From: Duganella sp. 1224
GTDB lineage: Bacteria > Pseudomonadota > Gammaproteobacteria > Burkholderiales > Burkholderiaceae_D
Direction: 5' to 3'
Assembly (NCBI RefSeq): GCF_013408245.1
Contig: NZ_JACBYS010000001.1
Location: 496,001-560,000, forward strand
Length of the DNA: 64,000 bases
The translations under genes were made by a program, and so were the position numbers. Below are positions 24,928 through 35,211 of the stretch, piece by piece (position 1 is the stretch's first letter; each line of letters opens with the position of its first letter). The notes below the pieces were generated by a model. The model searched no databases, had not been told where the DNA came from, and was given only the letters and a program-made list of their open reading frames with translations.

Positions 24928-24955
24928 TTTCGTTTTAGGGGTAGTGTAAAAAACC

Positions 24956-26167
24956 ATGCACCGTACCAATTTCCTTGTCCGTGAACCCTTGCTCGACCCC
25001 AAGCAGCGCGTGGTCGGCTATGAGCTGAGCTGGCAGCAGGCCAGCAGTGGCGCGGCCTCGCCGCTGGAGGCGCTGGAGTCGCTGGTCGGCTTCGTCGCCG
25101 GCCAGGTGGTGGACGAGGATGACGGCTGGCTGCTGCGCGACAAAATCCTGTTCCTGGAGGCAGTGCCAGCCATGCTCTCGACCGACGCGCTGCACGCGCT
25201 GCCGCCGGAGCGCACGGTGCTGTCGATCAAGGCCGCCGAGCTGGCCCATCCGGACACCATGGCGGCCGTGCAGGGGCTGCGCGCCGGCGGCGTTGGCATC
25301 CTGCTGCGCGAGGCCGACCTGGCGCGCATCGGCAGCCGTTTGCCGACCATGGCGTCCTACGTGGAAATGCGCTTTTCCGGCGCCGACGTCGCCACCCAGG
25401 CGCGCACCTATGCCGGGCTGAAGCAAACGACGGTGGGCATGATTGCCCGTCCGGTCAGCAACTGGGCCGACTTCGACGCCTGCGCGGCGCTGGGCCTGAA
25501 CGCCTTCGTCGGCAAGCTGCACCTGACGCCGCGGCCGTCGACCGACACCAAGGGCCTGAATCCGGCCCAGACCATCATCATGCAACTGATGCAGATGGTG
25601 CGGCAGAACGCCGACATCGCCCAACTGGAGGCGGTGCTGAAGCGCGACGCCACGCTGTCCTACAAGCTGCTGCGCTTCATCAACTCGGCCGGCTTTGGCG
25701 CCGGGCGGGAAGTGCAGTCGCTGCGCCAGGCGCTGACCCTGCTGGGCTACCAGCCGCTCTACCGCTGGCTGACGCTGCTGCTGGCGACCGCCAGCACGTC
25801 CGGCTACTCGCCGGTGCTGCTGGAGACGGCGGTGGTACGCGGCCGCCTGGCCGAGCTGCTGGCGCAATCGGCGCTGGGCAAGAGCGAGGCGGAGAATGTG
25901 TTCGTGGCGGGCATGTTCTCGCTGCTGGACCGGCTGCTGGGCATCCCCATGCAGGAAGTGCTGGCCAACATCCAGCTGTCGGAAGACGTGGTGGCCGCGC
26001 TGCTGACGCGCGGCGGCAAATACGGCCCCTACCTGGCGCTGGCCGAGGCCTGCGAGCTGAATTCCGACCTGGTGGCCTCGCTGGCCGCGACCTTGAAACT
26101 CAGCCCGCTGGACGTCAACAAGGCGCACCTGTCGGCGCTGGCCTGGGCGCAAAACGTCTCCGCCTGA
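24956..26167 (+). CDS. EAL/HDOD domain signalling protein (YuxH type)
   Basis: A 403-residue protein with a degenerate EAL-like N-terminal half (about 5-190): REPLLDPKQRVVGYELSW replaces the usual catalytic E-A-L, and the later metal-binding residues are not apparent, so c-di-GMP hydrolysis is unlikely. The C-terminal half (about 200-390) is an HDOD domain, with LEAVLKRDATLSYKLLRFIN, LRQALTLLGYQPLYRWLTLL and VFVAGMFSLLDRLLGIPM. Proteins of this kind act as signalling scaffolds and often influence motility, fitting its place after the che cluster. Confidence 0.85.
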   Translation: MHRTNFLVREPLLDPKQRVVGYELSWQQASSGAASPLEALESLVGFVAGQVVDEDDGWLLRDKILFLEAVPAMLSTDALHALPPERTVLSIKAAELAHPDTMAAVQGLRAGGVGILLREADLARIGSRLPTMASYVEMRFSGADVATQARTYAGLKQTTVGMIARPVSNWADFDACAALGLNAFVGKLHLTPRPSTDTKGLNPAQTIIMQLMQMVRQNADIAQLEAVLKRDATLSYKLLRFINSAGFGAGREVQSLRQALTLLGYQPLYRWLTLLLATASTSGYSPVLLETAVVRGRLAELLAQSALGKSEAENVFVAGMFSLLDRLLGIPMQEVLANIQLSEDVVAALLTRGGKYGPYLALAEACELNSDLVASLAATLKLSPLDVNKAHLSALAWAQNVSA

Positions 26168-26185
26168 TCTGCCGCAAACACCGCA

Positions 26186-26215
26186 CGCGCCATCGTTGAC
26201 GCCCCCGATGGCGCG
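26186..26215. repeat. Stem-loop after the EAL/HDOD gene
   Basis: CGCGCCATCG (26186-26195) and CGATGGCGCG (26206-26215) form a perfect 10-bp stem, 18 bp past the stop codon. No T run follows, so it may be a Rho-assisted or 3'-protecting hairpin. Confidence 0.4.
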
Positions 26216-26233
26216 GCGCATGATGGCTGCATC

Positions 26234-27510
<1,277 letters not shown>

Positions 27511-28521
27511 TCACGCCGGCGAGTAGGCCAGCCGCACGTAAATCGGTGCGAACGGTTCGGCCTGGGTAATTTCAATCAGGGTTTCCTTGGCCAGCTCCAG
27601 CAGCGCCACAAAGTTGACCACCACCACCGGCACGCCGCCGCCGACGTCAAACAGGTCGGCGAACTCGACAAAACGGGTCGATTGCAGGCGGCGCAGGATG
27701 CTGGTCATGTGCTCGCGCACCGACAGCTCCTCGCGGCTGATCTTGTGATGCTGGGTCAGCTTGGCGCGCTTCATCACATCCAGCCACGCCTGCTGCAGGT
27801 CGCTGGCCACCACGTCCGGCCACACCGGCACCAGGCTTTGCTCGATGAAGATCTGGGTGCGGACGAAGTCGCGGTCGACTTGCGGGATGGCGTTCAGGTC
27901 GTACGCTGCCAGCTTGATCTGCTCGTACTCCAGCAGACGGCGCACCAGTTCGGCGCGCGGGTCGTCGGCCTCCACGTCCAGATCGGCCTGGCGCTGCGGC
28001 AGCAACATGCGCGACTTGATTTCGATCAGCATGGCCGCCATCAGCAGGTACTCGGCCGCCAGCTCCAGGTTGGACAGCCGGATCTGGTCGACGTACTTCA
28101 GGTACTGCAGCGTCAGCTGCGCCATCGGGATGTCGAGGATGTTGAAGTTCTGCTTGCGGATCAGGTACAGCAGCAGGTCCAGCGGGCCTTCGAAGGCGTC
28201 GAGGAAAATTTCCAGCGCGTCCGGCGGGATATACAGGTCGGTGGGCAGCTTGAGCAGCGGCTCGCCGTACAGGCGGGCAAGGGCGGAGACTTCGGCGGTG
28301 ACCGCCGCCGCCTCGGCCGTTGCAGCGGCTTGCGCTTCGGGCGTGGCAACCGGCTCGCCAGCCGCCGTGCCGGCCGCGTCGGCGGCCTCGGCCTCGCCGG
28401 TCGCGGCGTCGTTGGCGGCCGGGGCCGTGCCGGCGGCGGATGCGACGATCCCCGCTCCGGCCTCGCCCTCGGCGTCGTCCGGAACTGGCGGCTGCACGTC
28501 AGCCATATCGTCTGGCAACAT
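27511..28521 (-). CDS. scpA: Segregation and condensation protein A
   Basis: A 336-residue kleisin that bridges the SMC heads with ScpB in chromosome condensation. The N-terminal SMC-binding region reads FEGPLDLLLYLIRKQNFNIL, followed by LTLQYLKYVDQIRLSNLELA and the MAAMLIEIKSRMLLP helix. The C-terminal winged helix includes TRFVEFADLF and VVVNFVALLELAKE. The first 75 residues are Ala-rich, low complexity and not part of the conserved domain. The gene lies between DUF3460 and panC in one run; scpB is not in the window. Confidence 0.93.
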   Translation of the reverse strand: MLPDDMADVQPPVPDDAEGEAGAGIVASAAGTAPAANDAATGEAEAADAAGTAAGEPVATPEAQAAATAEAAAVTAEVSALARLYGEPLLKLPTDLYIPPDALEIFLDAFEGPLDLLLYLIRKQNFNILDIPMAQLTLQYLKYVDQIRLSNLELAAEYLLMAAMLIEIKSRMLLPQRQADLDVEADDPRAELVRRLLEYEQIKLAAYDLNAIPQVDRDFVRTQIFIEQSLVPVWPDVVASDLQQAWLDVMKRAKLTQHHKISREELSVREHMTSILRRLQSTRFVEFADLFDVGGGVPVVVVNFVALLELAKETLIEITQAEPFAPIYVRLAYSPA

Positions 28522-28544
28522 CCTTGCCGCCCCGCGCGCGGTAA

Positions 28545-28754
28545 TTAGACCTTGTTCTGGTAGACGTAAGCCTGCTGCTTCACAGCCGATTCCAGCTGAC
28601 GCTGCTGCTCATCCAGCGACACCGGCGGACGATCCCACAGCAGGGAGCGGCCCAGTTGCTGGCCTGCTTCAATACCTGGATTCTTTTCCTTCAACGCCTT
28701 GATGAACAGGGTGTGCTCGGATTCGTACATCGAATGTTGTTTAGAGAGTTTCAT
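28545..28754 (-). CDS. DUF3460 family small protein
   Basis: A 69-residue protein with the features of DUF3460: MYESEHTLFIKALKEKNPGI, a short acidic/basic middle with SLLWDRPP, and the terminal QQAYVYQNK. No function is known for the family, which is common in Burkholderiales and often next to scpA and panC as here. The start at 28754 is the first ATG; an ATG at 28730 (MYESEH) would match typical members better. Neither has a strong ribosome site. Confidence 0.8.
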   Translation of the reverse strand: MKLSKQHSMYESEHTLFIKALKEKNPGIEAGQQLGRSLLWDRPPVSLDEQQRQLESAVKQQAYVYQNKV

Positions 28755-28880
28755 ATTATCTAAGTGGTTGGATCAGCAACGGGTATTTTACCGCGCCCCG
28801 GTGCCCCAAAGCTATTTCTATCGCTCATGGCCTGCCGGATCGGGTATGCTCTGGAAGATAATGTTGTACGAATATCAAAA

Positions 28881-29783
28881 ATGACAACTCGCCTCACGCC
28901 CAGAACCATCTTCCTGCTCACCTTGCCGCCGCTGCTATGGGCCGGCAACGCCATCGTCGGCCGCCTGGTGCACGACCTGCTGCCGCCGGTGCTGCTGAAC
29001 TTCCTGCGTTGGGGCATCGCCTTTTTCATCCTGCTGGCGCTGGCCGGCCCGGTGTTTCGCCGCGACGCCGGCCTGTGGCGACACTGGAAAAGCTACGCCA
29101 TGCTGGGCCTGCTCGGCATCGGCATGTACAACGCGCTGCAATACATGGCGCTGCAAAGCTCGACGCCGATCAACGTCACGCTGGTGGCATCCGGCATGCC
29201 GGTGTGGATGATGCTGACCGGCTGGCTGTTCTTCGGCGTGCCGGTCAGCCGGCGCCAGGTGGCCGGCGCCGCGCTGTCGATCGCCGGCGTGCTGCTGGTG
29301 CTGGCGCGCGGCGAATGGCGGCATGTGATGGAGCTGCGGCTGGTGCCGGGCGACCTGTTCATGATTTTGGCCACCATTGCCTGGTCGTTCTACAGCTGGC
29401 TGCTGACGCGCGTCACCGAACCGGCCGCGATCCGCGCCAACTGGGCCAGCTTCCTGCTGGCGCAGGTGGCGTTCGGCGTGTTGTGGTCAGGCGCGTTTGC
29501 GCTGGGCGAGCAGGCGCTGGGCGCGGTTCCGGTGCAATGGGGCTGGACGCTGGCGGCGGCGCTGCTGTACGTGGCGACCGGCCCGGCCATCGTTGCCTTT
29601 GGCTGCTGGGGCGCCGGCGTGCGCGAAGCGGGGCCATCGGTCGGTGCCTTCTTCGTCAACCTGACGCCGTTGTTCACCGCCGTGCTGTCCTCGGCCTTTC
29701 TTGGCGAGGCACCGCACGGCTACCACGCCGCCGCCTTCGCGCTGATCGTCGGCGGCATCGTCGTCTCCGCCCGGCGCGGCTAG
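28881..29783 (+). CDS. EamA/DMT family transporter (second copy)
   Basis: A 300-residue inner-membrane exporter with ten predicted helices in two EamA repeats, containing LPPLLWAGNAIVGRLVH, ALQYMALQSSTPINVTLVA, IAWSFYSWLLTRV and FFVNLTPLFTAVLSSAFLGE, which match the RhtA/YdcZ-like DMT family. The ATG at 28881 (MTTRLTPRTIFLL) is preferred over a frame opening at 28764, since it places the first helix at the N-terminus. It is only distantly similar to the exporter at 2265. No regulator lies next to it, and its substrate is unknown. Confidence 0.85.
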   Translation: MTTRLTPRTIFLLTLPPLLWAGNAIVGRLVHDLLPPVLLNFLRWGIAFFILLALAGPVFRRDAGLWRHWKSYAMLGLLGIGMYNALQYMALQSSTPINVTLVASGMPVWMMLTGWLFFGVPVSRRQVAGAALSIAGVLLVLARGEWRHVMELRLVPGDLFMILATIAWSFYSWLLTRVTEPAAIRANWASFLLAQVAFGVLWSGAFALGEQALGAVPVQWGWTLAAALLYVATGPAIVAFGCWGAGVREAGPSVGAFFVNLTPLFTAVLSSAFLGEAPHGYHAAAFALIVGGIVVSARRG

Positions 29784-29859
29784 AAAGCTTGACCGGGCGT
29801 AACAAGCCGCTAGCGGCTGCGTTCTACACTGCAACTCCGTTATTTGCCGGAGAAACAGC

Positions 29860-31518
29860 ATGCCGCAGCCTTCACTTCCTTCGGCGTTGGCGGCGGTGGC
29901 GCTGCTTTGCCTCGCCGCCATGCCCGCCCATGCCAACGACACCGCCGACACCAGTGTGCGCGACGCGCTCGCGCCCGGCTGGCTGGGCTTGTATTCCACC
30001 GACCGTTTCCGGCTGACCACCGGTCGCTGCAAGGACTGCGAGGCGCCGGAGCAGGCGCTGTGGTATTTCAACGATGACATGATCGCTGTCGCCAGGGCGA
30101 ACGCCGCCGGCTACGCGCCGCGCCTGCGCGCGCAGGAGGATGTACGGGCCTGGTTGGCGGACAATCACGCGACGCCGCGCGACCAGCCGCCGCCGTTGCT
30201 CTGGATCGGTTCGCCGCACGTGGCGGAAGGGCGCCTGCAGCCGGAAGGGCAACTGACGCGCGCCGGCCACGCCGCGCCGCTGCCGGTGACGCTGACGCCG
30301 CGCCTGTCCACCAACCGCGCGTACGCGGGCGACAGCAGCATCGCTTTCTTTGCCGCTGGCGACATCAAGGCACGCGGGGTGCTGCGCGAAGACCGGTTCG
30401 TGATCCGCACGCTGTGGCCCAAGCGTTACGCCATGGCTGCGGCGCCGGCCAGCCAGCCGCTGGCGACCGGCACGACGGTCGAGCGCCTGGTGCGGGCAGA
30501 GCAGGGCGGCGCGAGGGCCGGTTACGCGGTCCGTACGCTGTGGCGACGCGACGGCGGCATGCAACCGCTGCCGTTGGCCGGCAAGCCGGCACTGGCTTTC
30601 GTGCTCAACGGCGCGCAGGGCGATGATGACGAATCTTATGGCGGCCATTTCGCCGTCGCCACCGGCCGCTTCGGCGTTGGCGGCGAGTGGGACAACTGGC
30701 TGGTGAACAATTTCTACAGCCTGGCCTCGGTCAGCGAAAAAGGCATTATTGCCGCCACGCTGCCGATGGATGCTTACATGGGCGACCTGAACAGCGGCCA
30801 GGCCTGGTATCGCCCGTCGTATATGCTGGTGGCGGTGCTGAAAGACCCGCGCGTGCCGGCGCTGTACCAGGAGGCGATCAGCCGGGTGTTCAGCCATTTC
30901 TACCGGCAGGATTTCCACTATCGCCACGCCAGCACGAACTGCGCCGGCATCAACGTGGAAACCTTGCGGACGCTGGGCTGGCAGATTCCGCGCCTGGGCG
31001 GCGAGGCCCCGCTGAAGGCCGCGGTGGCCTTGCCCTACATGGCCATCAAGGAAGTCAGTCTGGCCAGTGGTCAGAGCGCCTATGATTATCTCAAGACCGA
31101 GCGCACCGAACTGCTGCCGTTTGCGGCGTTCAACGCCATCGCCGGTGACTTGCTGCAGCGATTGAGCCGGGGAGGGGGACGTACGGGGCTGGAAGCGCAA
31201 CTGGGCGAGGATCTGGAGGCGCTGCTGTTTGTGCGGATACCGCAATATCCGTCATCGCGCGCGTTCGGCAGCGATCCGGTGCTGTCGCTGCGCGAGTACC
31301 AGCAGCGGGCGCCGGCCAACCGGGCGGAATGGAAGATCGTGCCGGTGGCGCCGCGCGTCTTTCCCGCCGCGCTCAAAGATCCTGCCGCGCCGCGCGAGCC
31401 CCGGCCGGCGTCATCCCGCGCGACCTGGGTCTGGAGCGGCGTCGTGCTGACAGCGCTGGCGGCGATCGCATGGATGATCGCGCGTCGCCGCAGCCGCAGC
31501 CGACCGCCACCGTCGTAG
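29860..31518 (+). CDS. Periplasmic DUF4105-like protein with C-terminal membrane anchor
   Basis: A 552-residue exported protein. A signal peptide (LAAVALLCLAAMPAHAND) is followed by a large periplasmic domain and a C-terminal helix (VWSGVVLTALAAIAWMIARR) with a basic tail. The central region has YGGHFAVATGRFG, WDNWLVNNFYS, YMGDLNSGQAWYRPSYMLVA and RHASTNCAGI. The pairing of a histidine in GGHFAVATG with a cysteine in STNCAGI resembles papain-like/NlpC-type domains, including the DUF4105 (Lnb N-terminal) family; catalysis is inferred, not shown. A CTCCG/CGGAG hairpin at 29835-29852 could mask its GGAG ribosome site. Confidence 0.6.
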   Translation: MPQPSLPSALAAVALLCLAAMPAHANDTADTSVRDALAPGWLGLYSTDRFRLTTGRCKDCEAPEQALWYFNDDMIAVARANAAGYAPRLRAQEDVRAWLADNHATPRDQPPPLLWIGSPHVAEGRLQPEGQLTRAGHAAPLPVTLTPRLSTNRAYAGDSSIAFFAAGDIKARGVLREDRFVIRTLWPKRYAMAAAPASQPLATGTTVERLVRAEQGGARAGYAVRTLWRRDGGMQPLPLAGKPALAFVLNGAQGDDDESYGGHFAVATGRFGVGGEWDNWLVNNFYSLASVSEKGIIAATLPMDAYMGDLNSGQAWYRPSYMLVAVLKDPRVPALYQEAISRVFSHFYRQDFHYRHASTNCAGINVETLRTLGWQIPRLGGEAPLKAAVALPYMAIKEVSLASGQSAYDYLKTERTELLPFAAFNAIAGDLLQRLSRGGGRTGLEAQLGEDLEALLFVRIPQYPSSRAFGSDPVLSLREYQQRAPANRAEWKIVPVAPRVFPAALKDPAAPREPRPASSRATWVWSGVVLTALAAIAWMIARRRSRSRPPPS

Positions 31519-31556
31519 CAGCATTCGCCGCCGCCACCGGGGCTGCCGCAGTGATC

Positions 31557-32462
31557 CTAGCCCGCTGTGGCGGCCTTCAGCGCGTCGATGAACACGCGCA
31601 CCTTTTGCGGTACGTGCGAGGTGGCAGGGTAGACGGCGTGGATGTCGCTCTCCGGCAGCGACCATTCCGGCAGCACGCGCACCAGCCGGCCCGCCGCCAC
31701 GTCGTCCTTGACGGAAAACACCGTGGCGCGCAGCACGCCGTCGCCGCTCAGCGCGGCCGCGCGCGTGGCGTAGGCGGTGTTGGACGAGAACACCGTGTTC
31801 TGCATGCGCACATGGGCCTGGTTGCCGGCGGCGTCGCTGAGCGTGAACTGGTTCGGCTGCGCCAGCACCGACAGCGACACATACGGCAGCGGCGGCAGGT
31901 CGTCCGGTGTGGCCGGCATGCCGTGCCGGGCGAGAAAGTCGGGGCTGGCCACCAGCCAGCGCGTCAGCTTGTCGACCCGCGTCGCCATGTGGCCAGAATC
32001 GGCCAGTTTGCCCAGCCGCACGGTCACGTCGATGCCCTCGGCGATCAGGTCGATGATGTGGTCGCCGCAAGTCAGATCGATCTTCAGCGCCGGATAGCGC
32101 GCCCGTAACTGTGCCAACAGCGGTGACACCACAATCAGCCCATAGTCGATCGGCGAGGCCACGCGCAACGTGCCCTGCAGCTGGTCGCGTCCGCTGCGCG
32201 CCTGCTCGATGGCTTGCTCGGCCGCCTGGAGCAACTGGCGGCTGGACGCGTAAAACGTCCGTCCCGCCTCGGTCAGGCTCAGCTTGCGCGTTGAACGCAG
32301 CAGCAGGCCTACACCAATCTCCCGTTCCAGCAGCTGCATATGCTTGCTGACCATGGACTTGGCCAGCCCCAGCCGCTCGGCGGCAGCCGTCAGCGACCCG
32401 GCCTCAACCACGGCGACAAACGTGGTCAGGCGGTTCAGATTAATGGTGTTGAGATCGATCAT
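31557..32462 (-). CDS. LysR family transcriptional regulator
   Basis: A 301-residue LTTR of full length. The winged helix (1-65) reads NRLTTFVAVVEAGSLTAAAE and SKHMQLLEREIGVGLLLRST, followed by the linker helix and the periplasmic-binding-like effector domain with RVASPIDYGLIVVSPLLAQL. The ATG at 32462 is the family-typical start. It is divergent from the GST gene, 109 bp apart, so it probably regulates the GST/oxidoreductase pair. The effector is unknown. Confidence 0.9.
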   Translation of the reverse strand: MIDLNTINLNRLTTFVAVVEAGSLTAAAERLGLAKSMVSKHMQLLEREIGVGLLLRSTRKLSLTEAGRTFYASSRQLLQAAEQAIEQARSGRDQLQGTLRVASPIDYGLIVVSPLLAQLRARYPALKIDLTCGDHIIDLIAEGIDVTVRLGKLADSGHMATRVDKLTRWLVASPDFLARHGMPATPDDLPPLPYVSLSVLAQPNQFTLSDAAGNQAHVRMQNTVFSSNTAYATRAAALSGDGVLRATVFSVKDDVAAGRLVRVLPEWSLPESDIHAVYPATSHVPQKVRVFIDALKAATAG

Positions 32463-32571
32463 GCCATCGATTGTACACTTTGAGTGGACGGTGATTCCCT
32501 TTTTGTCCGTCTTATCAGCACGATATTGCTTCCTTATACTGGCCTCACTGTCAACCAACCAAGGACGCATC

Positions 32572-33195
32572 ATGAAACTGTACGGCATTCCCCTCTCCGG
32601 CCACACCCACCGCGCGCAACTGTTCCTGAGTCTGCTGAACCTGCCGCATGACTTCGTCTCCGTCAACCTCGGCGCCGGCGAGCACCGCCAGCAACCGTTC
32701 CTGTCGATGAACGCGTTCGGCGAAATTCCGGTGCTGCAGGACGGTGACGTGACGCTGGCCGATTCCAACGCCATCCTGGTCTACCTGGCGTCGAAATATG
32801 ACGACAGCGGCCGCTGGCTGCCGCGCGATCCGCTGACCGCTGCGCAAGTGCAGCGCTGGCTGTCGGCCGCCGCCGGCAAGATCGCCTACGGCCCGGCCGC
32901 CGCCCGCCTGGTGACCGTGTTCAACGCCCAGCGCGACCACGAAGCCGCCAAAGCCATCGCCGTACGCCTGTTCGACGTGATGGAGCAGGAACTGCAAGGC
33001 CGCCACTGGCTGGCCGGCGAGCACGCCACCATCGCCGACATCGCCGCCTACAGCTATGTGGCCCACGCGCCGGAAGGCGGCGTCTCGCTCAAACCGTATC
33101 CCAACATCCGCGCCTGGCTGGGCAAGGTGCGCGCGCTGCCGGGCTTTGTCGGCATGCCGGACACCAAAGCCGGCCTGGCACCAGAGGAGGTGTGA
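32572..33195 (+). CDS. Glutathione S-transferase family protein
   Basis: A 207-residue GST. The thioredoxin-like N-terminal domain (1-80) shows MKLYGIPLSGHTHRAQLFLS, EIPVLQDGDVTLADSNAILVYLA with the glutathione-binding Asp-Ser. The helical C-terminal domain ends in WLAGEHATIADIAAYSYVAH and YPNIRAWLGKVRALPGFV. It starts at an ATG with AAGGA upstream and is followed at 3 bp by the flavin/ferredoxin fusion, whose ribosome site lies in its last codons. Role probably in detoxification; substrate unknown. Confidence 0.9.
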   Translation: MKLYGIPLSGHTHRAQLFLSLLNLPHDFVSVNLGAGEHRQQPFLSMNAFGEIPVLQDGDVTLADSNAILVYLASKYDDSGRWLPRDPLTAAQVQRWLSAAAGKIAYGPAAARLVTVFNAQRDHEAAKAIAVRLFDVMEQELQGRHWLAGEHATIADIAAYSYVAHAPEGGVSLKPYPNIRAWLGKVRALPGFVGMPDTKAGLAPEEV

Positions 33196-33197
33196 TC

Positions 33198-35192
33198 ATG
33201 AACGCCGCTGCCTCTCCCTTCCATGCCGCCGAACTGGCGATTCAGGAGCGCGTCGGTGTGCGCGAACAGATGGCTGGCGCAGCGGCCTTCATCCGCGATC
33301 ACATGCCCGACCAGCACCGCGACTTCTTCCATGAGCTGCCGTTCTTCTTCCTCGGCGCGCTGGACGCCGGCGGCCAGCCGTGGGCGACCATGCTGGCGGC
33401 CGATCCCGGCTTCATCGTCACGCCGGACGCGCGCACGCTGCAGATCCACGGCGGCATGCTGCCCGGCGATCCGCTGACCGGCCAATTGCGGCCGGGTGCC
33501 CACGTCGGCGGCCTGGGTCTGGCGCCGGCCACGCGCCGCCGCAACCGCGTCAATGGCGAAATCGTCGCGGCCGACAACGGCACGTTGCGCATCGCCGTCA
33601 CGCAAAGCTTCGGCAACTGCCCGCAGTACATCCAGCATCGCCAGCACAGCGCCGCGCCGACCGATGGCCGCGCCGTACGGGTGCTGCGCGCTGCCACGCT
33701 GACCGACGCCGACCGCGCGCTGATCGCCCGCGCCGACACCTTCTTTATCGCCAGCGCCAACATGGCGGCCGACGCGGGGCGCGGCCGTGGCGTCGACGTC
33801 TCGCATCGCGGCGGCCGGCCCGGCTTTGTGCGGGTGGACGACGAGCGCACGCTGACGTCGCCCGAATTCGTCGGCAACTTCTTCTTCAACACCATGGGCA
33901 ACCTGCTGGCCTATCCGCGCGCCGGCCTGCTGTTCATCGACTTCGAGCGCGGCGACATGCTGCACCTGGCGGTGGAGGGCGAGATCATCTGGGACGGCCC
34001 GCAGTTGCAGGCCTTTGCCGGCGCCGAACGGCTGCTGCGCTTCCATGTGCGCGAAGTGGTGCGCAACGTCGGCGCACTGCCGTTCCGCTGGAGCGCGCCG
34101 CAACCGGCCGCGCAAGTGGCGCGCACCGGCAATTGGAGCGAGGCCGATCGCGTCCAGGCCGCCGCCGCGCTGACCACCACCTGGCGCCCGTTCGCCGTCG
34201 CCGACGTGGTCGACGAGAGCACGGACGTGCGCTCCTTTTATCTGCAACCGGCGGACGGCTTGGGCGTGGCGCCGCACGTGCCGGGGCAGTTCGTGTCGCT
34301 GCGGGTGCCCGAGTGGGCGGATGGCGACGCCGCGTCGCAGATCCGCAGCTACACGATTTCCGACGCGCCCAATGGCCGCCAGTACCGCATCAGCGTCAAG
34401 CGCGATGGCGTGGTGTCGTCATGGCTGCACGCGCACCTGGCGCCCGGCGCGCAGATCGAGCTGATGGGGCCGGGTGGCGATTTCACGTTCGAGGAGGGCA
34501 CGCAGCGGCCGGTGGTGATGCTGTCGGCCGGCATCGGCATCACGCCGATGATCGCCATGCTGAATGGCTTGCTGGTCAACGGCAGCCGCACACGGCACAA
34601 GCATCCGATTTACTTCATCCACGGCGCGCGCGACACGGCGCATCCGTTTGCCGTGCACCTGCAACAGCTGGCGGCCGGGCATGGCAATCTGCGCGTGCAC
34701 GTTCAGCAGCGCAGGCTGGATTTGCAGACGTTGAAGGAATTGCTGCCGTTTGATGACTACGATTTTTATCTGTGCGGCCCGGCCGGTTTCATGCAGGCCA
34801 TGTACGATGGCTTGCGCAAGTTGAACGTGGCCGACGCGCGCATCCGCTTCGAGGCGTTTGGCCCGTCCAGTGTACGGCGCAACGCGGCCACAGCAGCGCC
34901 ACAGCCGCAGGCGCCAGTTGAACCGGTGGCCGTGCGCTTCGAGCGTTCTGGAGTGGAAGCGACCTGGGATGGCACACACGGCACTCTGCTGGAGCTGGCC
35001 GAGGCCCATGGCATCGAGGCGCCGTCGGGCTGCCGCTCGGGCCTGTGCGGCGCGTGCGCCGTCGGCCTGCAAGGCGGCGACGTCAGTTACACGCGCAGTT
35101 GCGGCACCCAGCCGGCGTCCGGCCAGGTGCTGTTGTGCTCCACTGTGCCGCGCGCCGGCACGGGCGCGGCGCCGCTCACGCTGGCACTGTGA
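33198..35192 (+). CDS. Three-domain oxidoreductase: PNPOx-like FMN + FNR-type reductase + 2Fe-2S ferredoxin
   Basis: A 664-residue fusion. Residues 1-300 are a pyridoxamine-phosphate-oxidase-like flavin domain (FFHELPFFFLGALDAGGQPW, PEFVGNFFFNTMGNLLAYPR, AGLLFIDFERGDMLHLAV). Residues 315-560 are a ferredoxin-NADP reductase-type FAD/NAD domain (SQIRSYTISDAP, LMGPGGDFTFEEG, VMLSAGIGITPMIAMLNGLL, FYLCGPAGFMQAM). Residues 570-664 are a plant-type 2Fe-2S ferredoxin with CRSGLCGACAVGLQGG and a later C in VLLCSTV. It likely passes electrons from NAD(P)H through FAD and the cluster to a substrate on the flavin domain. Coupled to GST, and likely under the LysR protein. The ATG at 33198 has GAGGAGG seven bases upstream. 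Confidence 0.88.
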   Translation: MNAAASPFHAAELAIQERVGVREQMAGAAAFIRDHMPDQHRDFFHELPFFFLGALDAGGQPWATMLAADPGFIVTPDARTLQIHGGMLPGDPLTGQLRPGAHVGGLGLAPATRRRNRVNGEIVAADNGTLRIAVTQSFGNCPQYIQHRQHSAAPTDGRAVRVLRAATLTDADRALIARADTFFIASANMAADAGRGRGVDVSHRGGRPGFVRVDDERTLTSPEFVGNFFFNTMGNLLAYPRAGLLFIDFERGDMLHLAVEGEIIWDGPQLQAFAGAERLLRFHVREVVRNVGALPFRWSAPQPAAQVARTGNWSEADRVQAAAALTTTWRPFAVADVVDESTDVRSFYLQPADGLGVAPHVPGQFVSLRVPEWADGDAASQIRSYTISDAPNGRQYRISVKRDGVVSSWLHAHLAPGAQIELMGPGGDFTFEEGTQRPVVMLSAGIGITPMIAMLNGLLVNGSRTRHKHPIYFIHGARDTAHPFAVHLQQLAAGHGNLRVHVQQRRLDLQTLKELLPFDDYDFYLCGPAGFMQAMYDGLRKLNVADARIRFEAFGPSSVRRNAATAAPQPQAPVEPVAVRFERSGVEATWDGTHGTLLELAEAHGIEAPSGCRSGLCGACAVGLQGGDVSYTRSCGTQPASGQVLLCSTVPRAGTGAAPLTLAL

Positions 35193-35211
35193 GCGTCGTC
35201 ATCGCGCTGGC

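Noticed and set aside
32284..32571. Longer N-terminus for the GST
   Set aside because: The extension overlaps the divergent LysR gene; the ATG at 32572 has AAGGA and matches the family start.
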